Origin: Methylotenera sp.
GTDB taxonomy: Bacteria > Pseudomonadota > Gammaproteobacteria > Burkholderiales > Methylophilaceae
Length of the DNA stretch: 64,000 bases
Direction: 5' to 3'
Assembly (NCBI GenBank): GCA_013141495.1
Contig: JABFQV010000008.1
Coordinates: 1 to 64,000, forward strand
In this document: piece after piece, positions 56,898 to 64,000 of the stretch
How positions within the stretch are numbered: position 1 is the stretch's first letter
Layout: every line of letters starts with the position of its first letter
Notes under the pieces: generated by a model
Databases searched by the model: none
What the model saw: only the letters and a program-made list of their open reading frames with translations
Told to the model about the DNA's origin: nothing
Position numbers and translations under genes: made by a program

Positions 56898-57725
56898 CTA
56901 TAGTTGAGCTGCGTAATCGAGGCCAGTGTTAGTGGGCGTGATTTTGCTATTTAAGCGCTGAGCAATCTGCTTGAAAGCATTAGAGGCCGGCGTTAACGGA
57001 AAAGCATCAATCACCGGGCGACCAAGTTTCGCGGCCCTGCCAAGGTGGACGTCTGCTGGAATAGCGCCAAAAAATTCCAACTCTATTTGCATGAAGCGTT
57101 TTGCCACCTGTGCAATGTTGTTAAACACAGCCTGTGCCTGCGCTTCGCTGGCATCATCCACAATAATGCCAAATGAGCGTCTGCCGAGTTGGCTGCAAAT
57201 CCGCTTGATTAACGTATAGGCATCTTTAATGGATTCTGGCTCACGTGTAAGCTGAATTAAAATGTCGCTGTCATTCAAGGTTTTTAACGGCAACAGATCA
57301 TCACTATTGAGTGTGGCATCTACCAGTACAATTTCATATTGCAACACTAATTGATCAAATAACTGGTTTAATACATCACCAACATCATTGCTTAGCGGCG
57401 TGCTTGTTTGACTTTTTGGCAGCAACTTAGCTATCGCAATGTCTTGTTTGGTATTTTTAATCGCCGCAGATAATGAGGCAGAACCGCTGGCAACTTCTAA
57501 TAGCGTGGGTATTTTTTCAGCCTCGTAAGCAGACTCACGCGATGTGATTGAGGCGTGCATAATCAGCACATCATTACCTTGCGCGCGGATAGAAGCTGCT
57601 AAGTTAATCATCATGCGCGACTGATCTTGTGTGGATGACGCTGAAATAATAGAAACCACACGCGGTTTTGGTGCAGTCATGATGCGGCGTAAACCAGCCG
57701 CTTGGTCATTCTTAAAATCAACCAC
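56898..57725 (-). CDS. flhG: FlhG-like flagellar number regulator with degenerate P-loop
   Basis: A 275-residue MinD/ParA-fold protein coupled to flhF. The N-terminus keeps the motif NDQAAGLRRIM (6-16), which in FlhG stimulates the FlhF GTPase. The deviant Walker A of MinD proteins (KGGVGKT) is replaced by SASSTQDQS (28-36), without glycines or lysine. The switch regions (LIMHASITS, LVDATLNSD) are also altered, so ATP binding is probably lost. C-terminal blocks (FFGAIPADVHLGRAAKLGRPVIDAFP) still match FlhG/FleN. GTG start overlaps the flhF stop. The EAL gene converges from the other side. Confidence 0.85.
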   Translation of the reverse strand: MVDFKNDQAAGLRRIMTAPKPRVVSIISASSTQDQSRMMINLAASIRAQGNDVLIMHASITSRESAYEAEKIPTLLEVASGSASLSAAIKNTKQDIAIAKLLPKSQTSTPLSNDVGDVLNQLFDQLVLQYEIVLVDATLNSDDLLPLKTLNDSDILIQLTREPESIKDAYTLIKRICSQLGRRSFGIIVDDASEAQAQAVFNNIAQVAKRFMQIELEFFGAIPADVHLGRAAKLGRPVIDAFPLTPASNAFKQIAQRLNSKITPTNTGLDYAAQL

Positions 57726-59097
57726 GACTAATCTCTGTAGATAAATTATTCACAGTTTGTTTGGTATTGCCCATAATAAAAGGCAATTCCTCATTTTTAA
57801 ACTGCAATGAGCGACCATCTACCCCAATTTTTAATGCCTTTTGAATCAGGTAGGTTTTATTTGCGGGATGAATATCTTCAGGCACGCGCTGACCATTCGC
57901 CAAGTAATAAAGCTTGAGCTTTCCTCTCACAATCACATCCAACACACCGCCGATAGTCACGGCTTCATCCAGCTTGGTGATAATAGCGCCATCCAAACCT
58001 TTGCCTTTGTACGCTCTAATCACATCGGTGAGCGTTTCCCCCGTACTAGTGGCGTTTAGGCATAGCAGTTTTTTAATCGGGGCGCTAGTGTTCGACAACA
58101 TAGCAATCTGCTCTGTTACCATTGTGTCGCGCTGGCTCACGCCAACGGTGTCGATTAAAATCGTGCGCTTGCCTTTGAGTTCATTCAGGGCGATTTTAAG
58201 GTCTGCTTCATCTTTAACCGCATGCACCATCACGCCAAGAATCTTACCGTATATTCTGAGCTGTTCATGACCGCCGATACGATACGCATCTGTGGTAATC
58301 AGCCCTAGGCTTTCAGTGCCATGTTTCATCACATAGCGCGCTGCAAGCTTGGCCGTTGTTGTGGTTTTACCAACGCCAGTCGGGCCAATCAGCGCAAATA
58401 TCCCGCCTTGGTCTAACATGCCGCTTTCATTTGAAATACTATCCAGATTTTTGCTCAAAATAGACTTAACCCAAGCTAAAGCCTTTGGCTCATCCAAGTT
58501 TGCGGGTAGCTTTTCAGAGAGCATTCTAGCCAGTGCCGCACTAAAGCCAGCAGACAACAATATGTTTAATAACTGTGTTTTAGTCGGGTACTGCTGCTGT
58601 ACGTTGCCCCAGGCAATGGTCGTGAGCTGAGATTCAAAAACGTCACGCATACTGCGCATCTCATGCAGAATCTCAGTCATTTTCATGCTGGCATCCAACA
58701 TAGAAGCCTGCATAAGGCTATCTGGCATGGCTGGTTGACTGCTGATAGGCGCTGGCTGCGTTACATGTATTTGCGGTGCTGGTGTTTCAGGATATGTCAT
58801 GGTCGGCGCAAAAGGTTGCGCTTGGTTACTATGAAACCCCTCAATTTTTTTATTGATAACGGAGATTATCGCAGATGGATTATCGTTGCCAAATCCCTCG
58901 GTGTGGCTACGATACGAAGCTTCCACCATGGCAGCATTGTCAACAATCGCATCTAGGTCTTCTTCCTTAAGCGCGGTAATCTTGTTACCACCCTCAACTG
59001 TGCGGTTGGATAAGATAATGGCATCCTCACCCAACTCCAGACGCACCTGTTTGAGCGCCTCACGAGAGTTAATGCCAAAAAATTGTTTGATATTCAT
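57718..59097 (-). CDS. flhF: Flagellar SRP-like GTPase FlhF
   Basis: A 459-residue protein that places flagella at the pole in many bacteria. It starts MNIKQFFGINSREALKQVRLELGEDAIILSNR, the FlhF B-domain signature. The linker is Pro/Gln-rich (about 90-135). The NG domain has G1 GPTGVGKTTTTAKLA (238-252), TDAYRIGGHEQL, DTVGVSQRD and TKLDEAV. All GTPase motifs are intact. It lies 12 bases after flhD and overlaps flhG, a three-gene regulatory operon. Confidence 0.95.
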   Translation of the reverse strand: MNIKQFFGINSREALKQVRLELGEDAIILSNRTVEGGNKITALKEEDLDAIVDNAAMVEASYRSHTEGFGNDNPSAIISVINKKIEGFHSNQAQPFAPTMTYPETPAPQIHVTQPAPISSQPAMPDSLMQASMLDASMKMTEILHEMRSMRDVFESQLTTIAWGNVQQQYPTKTQLLNILLSAGFSAALARMLSEKLPANLDEPKALAWVKSILSKNLDSISNESGMLDQGGIFALIGPTGVGKTTTTAKLAARYVMKHGTESLGLITTDAYRIGGHEQLRIYGKILGVMVHAVKDEADLKIALNELKGKRTILIDTVGVSQRDTMVTEQIAMLSNTSAPIKKLLCLNATSTGETLTDVIRAYKGKGLDGAIITKLDEAVTIGGVLDVIVRGKLKLYYLANGQRVPEDIHPANKTYLIQKALKIGVDGRSLQFKNEELPFIMGNTKQTVNNLSTEISRG

Positions 59098-59109
59098 ACT
59101 AAATCTAAC

Positions 59110-59427
59110 TTAAGTTATTTCTTCAGCAGATTGACTTGCTAAAAGAATAGACGTGTGTAAATGCGCCTGCTGGCGCTCTTTTGAATAATTAGTCAGCATG
59201 CCAAGCACCGCGCTGTCATCAAAACGAAAGCGCGTAAGCATCATATTGGTACTGCTGAGCTTTACCACCTGAACGTTACTTAAGCTATCCAGCAAATCCG
59301 CAATTTCTTTACTCACCCCCAGCAGGAACATCGCAGTCGCTTTATCTGCGCTAATAAGCTGCTTCGCCATCATCAAATAGTTGAGATTTGCGTCTTTTAT
59401 TTCAGACATCATATCTTTTACATTCAT
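59110..59427 (-). CDS. flhD: FlhD-like flagellar transcriptional regulator without adjacent FlhC
   Basis: A 105-residue protein matching FlhD: IKDANLNYLMMAKQLISADKATAMFLLGVSKE, VVKLSSTNMMLTRFRFDD and HTSILLASQ align by eye with enterobacterial FlhD. FlhD normally joins FlhC as a heterohexamer to activate flagellar class II promoters, but the next gene here is flhF and no FlhC-like ORF is in the window. The cysteine of the enterobacterial intersubunit disulphide (TNQLVCHFRF) is Thr here. AGGAAG precedes the ATG. Confidence 0.85.
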   Translation of the reverse strand: MNVKDMMSEIKDANLNYLMMAKQLISADKATAMFLLGVSKEIADLLDSLSNVQVVKLSSTNMMLTRFRFDDSAVLGMLTNYSKERQQAHLHTSILLASQSAEEIT

Positions 59428-60005
59428 TTCACTTCCTAATTCGTTGTTTCTATTAAAAAAACCGTGTTGCGATTGGGTTTGTGCAATGTAACGCTTAAAG
59501 CATGATCAACCAATGGGTTGTTATCTATTTACCATGTAAGAGTTTGTCTTACATGGATGCCGTGTTAGGCTTTATGATTTAATTGACTCGCTTCTGCTAG
59601 CTTGTTTTTATTGGCTGTTTATGTCATGACATATCTAACATAAATGATAGAGACATTATATTTAATTGATATTAAAATCAAATAGTTATAAATATTTCTT
59701 ATGATATTAAGATATTCAATATCTCAGTTGGAATCATCGTGTTTTTTTGAATAAAATTTCCGATTGCTATTGGTTGCGGCATTGAACCAAATTCATCAAT
59801 CAACCGTTACAATTTTTGCCTACTTTGTTTTATGTTCACGTTATTAGGCGAAGATAAGGCTCTTAACTGGCAACAGGCTTGATTGATTCGCTAGCTAACA
59901 TAGTCAACTAGATTCAAGGGTGGGATTGCTATAATCGGGAGTTTTTCCCGTGATGAAAGCATTCAAAATCTATACTATGCCTAAGCCATTAAAAAATAAG
60001 TGTAT
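59428..60005. promoter_or_regulatory. Long divergent spacer between flhD and the MoxY-like kinase gene
   Basis: 578 AT-rich bases without a gene. It contains several dyads: CCATGTAAG / CTTACATGG with a 7-base spacer (59532-59556), AGATATT-C-AATATCT (59710-59724), CAACC-AATG-GGTTG (59506-59519) and CGGGA-GTTTT-TCCCG (59936-59950). The region is large enough for complex control of flagellar genes or for a small RNA; none is recognised. Confidence 0.45.
59927..59935 (+). promoter_or_regulatory. Extended -10 promoter of the MoxYX-like pair
   Basis: TGCTATAAT is a perfect extended -10 element (TGnTATAAT), with no good -35. It is about 70 bases before the kinase ATG, and a small GGGA/TCCC dyad directly follows at the likely transcription start. 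Confidence 0.55.
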
Positions 60006-61412
60006 ATGAGTCTTCAGCTTAAATTAAATTTGATCATTACCGGCTTGCTATTGCTACTGTTAAGCGTAGGCGCGGTATTTGTCGTAAAAAACGCAAGTGA
60101 AGACGTTCGTGCGGAAGTTACCTCGACCGCAAACTTGGCATTGCATTTATTGGATGCTGAAATACTGCATTACACCTCTGATTTTGGTTGGCTTAACAAC
60201 GCAGAGGGTGCCTCGATTTTTAGGCTGAAAAACTTGGGTAATATCAGGCACTTAAAAATAGAGTTTTATGATATTAACGGTAATTTGCGTGAAACTAACC
60301 GCAACAAGCAACAAAAAACAGACCAAAATTCACCGCCAGCTTGGTTTGCAAACGCAATGAGTTTATCTGGCGCCGGTATGCAAGCGCAAACGAGAAATAT
60401 CATATTGAGCGGACGTTATGTAGGTGAGTTGGTGGTGACGCCAGACCCAAGCTACGAGATTGCTGAAGTGTGGGATGACACTGTTGGGTTGCTTGGTTTA
60501 GCCACAGTATTTTTTGTGATGATCAATGTATTGGTTTATTTTGCTGTGAAATATACATTTAAGCCTGTTGGTAGAATTTTAGAGGCTTTAACGCAAATGG
60601 AGCAGGGCCAGTTTAATAGCAGGTTGCCAGATTTTAAGCAGGTTGAATTGAAGGGAATTGGTCAAAAATTTAATGCCATGGCGGGTGCTTTGCAAAGTAG
60701 CACACAAAATAACCACCGCTTAACGCAGCAAATAATTCGATTGCAAGAAGATGAACGTAAAAGCTTGGCGCGGGATATTCATGATGAAATTGGACAGTAT
60801 TTAACGGCTATTCATGTGGATGCGAGCGCGATTTTGAACGGTAAAAAACTATCTCTTGCCAAAGAGAGTGCGCAAGCCATTAGCAATGTTACGCGTCAAA
60901 TGATGGACATGGTACATGAAATTTTACAGCGTTTACGACCGCGTGCTTTGGATGAACTGGGGTTAGGTCTGGCTTTAGGCGAACTCATTCACCATTGGCG
61001 TCAGCGATGCAGAAACGTCAATATTATTCATAATATTGTAAGTAATGTGGGTGTTATTGATGAAGCAGTCTCTATTACTGCATATCGTGTGGTGCAGGAG
61101 TGTTTAACCAATATTGCTAAGCATGCCAACGCCCGCCGAGTGACCGTTAGCATGAAGCAGGATGAAAAATTTATTACTCTACATATTGAAGATGATGGGG
61201 TAGGTTTCGATCCAACGGGTACTGCAGAAGGTTTTGGGTTGGCAGGTATGAAAGAGCGTATTCAAGGTTTGATGGGTGAAATGAGCATTGAGTCATCCAG
61301 AAGTCCAAACCCTGTAAACCATGATGGACAAAATCAAGGCATGATCAATCAAGGGACTAGAATAATGGTTAAATTGCCGAAACAAGCAATTGTTGCGAAA
61401 AGTGTTACTTAA
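60006..61412 (+). CDS. NarL-type sensor histidine kinase with LapD/MoxY-like sensor (MoxY-like)
   Basis: A 468-residue membrane kinase. It has TM1 (about 8-28), a periplasmic region of about 130 residues resembling the LapD/MoxY N-terminal domain (STANLALHLLDAEILHYTSDFGWLN), TM2 (about 160-180) and HAMP. A HisKA_3 box follows with ARDIHDEIGQYLTAIHVD (about 253-270), then an ATPase domain with NIAKHANARRVTV and EDDGVGFDP. MoxYX regulates methanol oxidation in Paracoccus, which fits a methylotroph with mxa genes. ATG at 60006 chosen over the GTG two codons upstream. The stop overlaps the regulator start. Confidence 0.85.
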   Translation: MSLQLKLNLIITGLLLLLLSVGAVFVVKNASEDVRAEVTSTANLALHLLDAEILHYTSDFGWLNNAEGASIFRLKNLGNIRHLKIEFYDINGNLRETNRNKQQKTDQNSPPAWFANAMSLSGAGMQAQTRNIILSGRYVGELVVTPDPSYEIAEVWDDTVGLLGLATVFFVMINVLVYFAVKYTFKPVGRILEALTQMEQGQFNSRLPDFKQVELKGIGQKFNAMAGALQSSTQNNHRLTQQIIRLQEDERKSLARDIHDEIGQYLTAIHVDASAILNGKKLSLAKESAQAISNVTRQMMDMVHEILQRLRPRALDELGLGLALGELIHHWRQRCRNVNIIHNIVSNVGVIDEAVSITAYRVVQECLTNIAKHANARRVTVSMKQDEKFITLHIEDDGVGFDPTGTAEGFGLAGMKERIQGLMGEMSIESSRSPNPVNHDGQNQGMINQGTRIMVKLPKQAIVAKSVT

Positions 61413-62050
61413 TGATCACTATTAAGTTGATGTTGGTCGATGATCACGCCGTCGTAAGATCAGGGTTACGACGCTTGTTGGAGCTTAATAAACGCGTAGA
61501 AGTGATTGCAGAAGCTGATTCAGGTGAGCAGGCTTATCAGTGCTATGGAGAGTTAAAGCCAGATATTGTTGTGATGGATATTTCCATGCCTGGCATGGGC
61601 GGCCTAGAGTCTGCGCGGCGAATTATTAAGCGCTACCCGGCAGCTAAAATCGTTATTTTCTCCATGCATGAATCCGCCTCATTTGCGTCTCAAGCATTAA
61701 AGTCTGGTGTGAAGGGGTATGTCACCAAAACGGGTGCCGCTGAAGATTTAACGCATGCAGTGCTGGAGGTGGCGAATGGAAAAACCTTTTTAAGTGCTGA
61801 AATTGCGCAAAAAATAGCGTTAGAAACACTCTCGGGTCAGGATGATCCGATGCATCAACTCTCAGGAAGAGAGTTTGAAGTATTTAGATTGTTGGCTGAA
61901 GGTAAAAAGGTAGAGGAAGTGGCTGATATGCTAAAAATCAGCCAAAAAACCGTGGCCAATTATTACACCATGATTAAACAGAAGTTGGGCGTATCTAGCC
62001 CAATTGATATGGTACGTCTTGCTATACGTCACGGTCTGGTTGAAGGATAG
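61412..62050 (+). CDS. LuxR/NarL-family response regulator (MoxX-like)
   Basis: A 212-residue regulator: receiver domain with MLVDDHAVVRSGL, phospho-acceptor IVVMDISMPGMGGL (about Asp54) and GVKGYVTKTGAAEDL. The C-terminal LuxR helix-turn-helix reads LSGREFEVFRLLAEGKKVEEVADMLKISQKTVANYYTMIKQKLGV. It is coupled to the kinase by a one-base overlap. Its target is unknown; control of methanol-oxidation genes is inferred only from similarity of the kinase to MoxY. Confidence 0.9.
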   Translation: MITIKLMLVDDHAVVRSGLRRLLELNKRVEVIAEADSGEQAYQCYGELKPDIVVMDISMPGMGGLESARRIIKRYPAAKIVIFSMHESASFASQALKSGVKGYVTKTGAAEDLTHAVLEVANGKTFLSAEIAQKIALETLSGQDDPMHQLSGREFEVFRLLAEGKKVEEVADMLKISQKTVANYYTMIKQKLGVSSPIDMVRLAIRHGLVEG

Positions 62051-62054
62051 TTGT

Positions 62055-62155
62055 TTGCACAAGAACTCTCCAGCGGCGTTGCCCCTGCCTTGCCGTACTA
62101 AACGTACTGTCTGCATTGGTGCGCCTTGCACTTCATCCTGCTCGCTCATTTAATC
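62055..62155. repeat. Dispersed intergenic repeat, copy 2
   Basis: Contains GGCGTTGCCCC, the hairpin core GTAC-TAAAC-GTAC (62095-62107) and GCATTGGTGCGCCTTGCACTT. It matches the repeat at 33486-33566 in order and in the GCATTG(G)TGCGCCT block. It lies between convergent-free genes downstream of the MoxX-like gene and may also act as an mRNA 3' structure. Confidence 0.55.
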
Positions 62156-62234
62156 AGCGCCTCCCTAAGTGGTAGGCAAAAATACATTTTAAATTAACTC
62201 AGCACTCAATTAAACCAGTACTCTAAGGAAAAGT

Positions 62235-63059
62235 ATGAAAAAAAAGTTATTGAATAGCATGTTATTTGCTTTTGTTGCATTCGCCTCATGTGAAAGCTTT
62301 GCAGGGTTTGATGAGGGTAAGTCCGCTTTTATGGCGCGTGATTTTGCAACGGCACTTAAGGAGTTTCAACCATTAGCGAATAGTGGTGATAAACAGGCGC
62401 AACATATTCTGGGTATGATGTACGACGAAGGACAGGGTGTAAAGCAAGATTATGTACAAGCTGCAGCGTGGTACAAAAAAGCAGGTACACAAGGTCATCA
62501 AGATGCGCAGTACAATTTAGGTGTGATGTATGCACAAGCGCAGGGTTTGGAACAAAACGATATTGAATCAGCCAAGTGGTTTCAAAAGGCGGCAAGTCAA
62601 GGCCATATTTTATCGCAATTTGCACTAGGCCGACTTTATACGGTGGGGCGCGGCGTTAAGGCGGATGCCACATCAGCTAATCACTGGTATCGTAAAGCTG
62701 CCGAGCAAAGTCATTACAAAGCGCAGTTGGCGTTAGGTAAAAACTATTTAGATGGAAACGGCGTTAAAAAAGATGTGAAGGTAGCAGAAAGCTGGATCCG
62801 TAAATCTGCCGAACAAGGCCACCATAAAGCGGAATATGAATTAGGGTTGCTGTATCGAGATGGTATTGCTGTGAAAAAAGATGCAAAAGAAGCTTACATG
62901 TGGTTTGAGCTTGCAGTTAAGCAAGAGCATGTTGGTGCTAAACAAGCGGCTGATGCATTAGCAAAAACAATGAAAGCCGAAGAGATAGCCGCGGCTAAAT
63001 TAGCCGCGAGTAGCTGGCATGCCAAGTTACCAGCCAATGCTAATCCGCAAGCACACTAA
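62235..63059 (+). CDS. Sel1-repeat (TPR-like) secreted protein
   Basis: A 274-residue protein with signal peptide (about 1-23, ...ESFA-GFDEG) and five to six Sel1-like repeats of about 36 residues, each with the A...LG.MY..G.GV..D...A..W..KAA..G pattern (for example AQHILGMMYDEGQGVKQDYVQAAAWYKKAGTQG). Sel1 proteins form superhelical scaffolds for protein contacts in the envelope. AAGGAAAA precedes the ATG. There is no operon partner, so the bound protein is unknown. Confidence 0.92.
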   Translation: MKKKLLNSMLFAFVAFASCESFAGFDEGKSAFMARDFATALKEFQPLANSGDKQAQHILGMMYDEGQGVKQDYVQAAAWYKKAGTQGHQDAQYNLGVMYAQAQGLEQNDIESAKWFQKAASQGHILSQFALGRLYTVGRGVKADATSANHWYRKAAEQSHYKAQLALGKNYLDGNGVKKDVKVAESWIRKSAEQGHHKAEYELGLLYRDGIAVKKDAKEAYMWFELAVKQEHVGAKQAADALAKTMKAEEIAAAKLAASSWHAKLPANANPQAH

Positions 63060-63126
63060 TTTTTTGAGGGCTATGGTTTTAAGGTTGGCAGATTAAACCT
63101 AGACGTCCCATTATGGTTTGAGGTGC

Positions 63127-63166
63127 AAAAAAAAGCCACGCAAAGTATTTTGCGTGGCTTTAAAAA
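63127..63166 (-). terminator. Terminator shared by the Sel1 gene and the small secreted-protein gene
   Basis: AAAGCCACGCAAA and TTTTGCGTGGCTTT form a long stem with a 3-base loop. The minus-strand side has an eight-T tail, while the plus side has only TTTA, so it fits the minus-strand gene at 63279 best. Confidence 0.85.
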
Positions 63167-63278
63167 TGTTACAAATGTTAGCTAACTTTGGAGATTAACT
63201 GGGTGTAATTTTAGCTAGCAGTTAAAATTTAGATAAGGGAATGTATCATCAGTTTTCTAGGAGTTTGTCCCAATATAA

Positions 63279-63656
63279 TCAATGGGTTAATTCATTTAGC
63301 ACTTTTAGCGAATCCATTGCTTTAACACTATAAATAGTCCAATGTTGTTTACCACCCGCCCGCACAATCGAACAGCCAAGCGGCATTGGCGCAGCTTTAG
63401 GTGGTAAAGTCTGTTTAGTATGATCGGCAGTTTGCACATTCATAAACCATCTATCCACCCATACTTGCAAAGTTTGAGTAGGGTCTGTATTTTGTATCGA
63501 AATAAGTTTTCCGTCGCTTATTGAACAATCTGCGGAATCCTCTTCTACAAATTTTACCTTAGCAATAATATTTTCTGAGGCTAGAGATTCCTCTGCACAG
63601 GCTATGTGGAAGGACATTAGACACGCTACGATAACGCAAAATATTTTTTTTAACAT
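63279..63656 (-). CDS. Small secreted protein of unknown function
   Basis: A 125-residue protein with a clear signal peptide (about 1-21, ...IACA-EESLA) and two further cysteines (DSADCSISDGK, PLGCSIVRAGG) likely to form a disulphide in the periplasm. The predicted fold is beta-rich (KLISIQNTDPTQTLQVWVDRWFMNVQTADHTKQTLPPKAAPMPLGCSI). I recognise no family. The gene upstream, which runs off the window, ends 28 bases before it, so the two are probably one operon. Confidence 0.75.
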   Translation of the reverse strand: MLKKIFCVIVACLMSFHIACAEESLASENIIAKVKFVEEDSADCSISDGKLISIQNTDPTQTLQVWVDRWFMNVQTADHTKQTLPPKAAPMPLGCSIVRAGGKQHWTIYSVKAMDSLKVLNELTH

Positions 63657-63683
63657 TGCTAGATTCCTATAAGTAGATACACC

Positions 63684-64000
63684 TTAAAGCGGCGTATATT
63701 CAAGCGTATTGGCATCCATTTGAAATGGGTTTATTCGTGGTGTCGATAGTGCTTCTTTAGCTATTCTGCGGGCATCAGCATCGATGTGCTTGGATATGTC
63801 GTTGAGCATTTGTTTAACATTTTTATTGCAATTATCACTGAGGTGAAGTTCGTTATTATCTTGCTTGATGCTAAGTAATTTGGCTGAAGTAACTTCAATA
63901 TTTTGCGCCGCAATAGTCAATTTTTGCGGGTTAATTGTTTTAGTAAAAGTAAATTCATTTTTCCCGCCATAGGCCTGTAATAGCATGGTGTATAAGCCAG
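63684..64000 (-). CDS. Partial unknown protein cut by the window edge
   Basis: The reading frame stays open from the stop at 63684 to the window end, so the track start at 63986 is probably not the true N-terminus. The visible 105 or so residues (KLTIAAQNIEVTSAKLLSIKQDNNELHLSDNCNKNVKQMLNDISKHIDADARRIAKEAL...NTLEYTPL) are not recognised. They look like the C-terminal part of a beta-strand-plus-helix domain and would lie upstream of the small secreted protein in the same operon. Confidence 0.6.
   Translation of the reverse strand, partial: GLYTMLLQAYGGKNEFTFTKTINPQKLTIAAQNIEVTSAKLLSIKQDNNELHLSDNCNKNVKQMLNDISKHIDADARRIAKEALSTPRINPFQMDANTLEYTPL

Noticed and set aside
61931-62149. 72-residue minus-strand ORF covering the end of the MoxX-like gene and the repeat
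   Set aside because: Half lies in the antisense of a clear helix-turn-helix and half in an intergenic palindromic repeat.

Overview
The window looks like a chromosomal segment from a methylotrophic betaproteobacterium of the Methylophilaceae (Methylotenera/Methylophilus type). The evidence is a complete mxaRSACKL methanol-dehydrogenase maturation cluster, a MoxYX-like two-component pair, and housekeeping gene orders typical of betaproteobacteria (dusB-fis-purH, purD-hemF, rsmD-coaD-yfhL-type ferredoxin). Genus is inference; no rRNA is present. The chromosome is moderately AT-rich, with compact operons and several clear intrinsic terminators.

Layout. 1-350: AT-rich sequence ending in a 3' tRNA fragment (anticodon loop to CCA) and a terminator, which resembles an island attachment scar. 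350-3.8 kb: a sodium:neurotransmitter-symporter-type transporter and an APC amino-acid permease. 3.9-13.6 kb, minus strand: M18 aminopeptidase, hemF, purD, purH, fis, dusB, a YkgJ-type cysteine-cluster protein and a molybdopterin-binding-domain protein. A two-gene cassette (SMC-like AAA ATPase plus a small protein with a nuclease-like D...DxK pattern) lies between purH and purD and is a candidate defence system. 13.8-19.3 kb: a BON lipoprotein, a CDF metal transporter, then cytochrome b / SHP monoheme / diheme cytochrome c / QseB-QseC-like regulators. Tandem CTTAAG-type repeats with 11-bp spacing sit next to a -10 element at both the lipoprotein and cytochrome promoters. 19.3-29.4 kb: ftsX and ftsE are separated from ftsY by a divergent block of a MocR regulator and mxaRSACKL, as though a methylotrophy module had entered an ancestral ftsYEX operon. 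No mxaFJGI structural genes are in the window.

29.5-37.3 kb: two half-size YeeE/YedE transport proteins, a FadL-type porin, a pair of M16 peptidases (one catalytic, one lacking HxxEH), rsmD, coaD, a ferredoxin, gloA, a GIY-YIG protein and a small unknown. 37.4-40.3 kb: a diguanylate cyclase, a cold-shock protein and a second IF-1. 40.4-46.7 kb: a czcCBA-type metal efflux operon with a small His-containing leader-gene product and a trailing DUF3240 protein.

46.9-62.1 kb is a signalling block: a REC-HD-GYP protein, a 2035-residue hybrid histidine kinase, a GGDEF-EAL protein, then flhD-flhF-flhG on the minus strand, and the MoxYX-like kinase/regulator pair. flhD has no flhC beside it, and FlhG keeps its DQAAGLR FlhF-activating motif but has lost the MinD-type P-loop. 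The end of the window holds a Sel1-repeat protein and two small unknowns, the last cut by the window edge.

Many track starts were moved to internal ATG (sometimes TTG) codons where a Shine-Dalgarno sequence or an upstream stop favours them. All family assignments are by eye from the translated sequences; no search was run.
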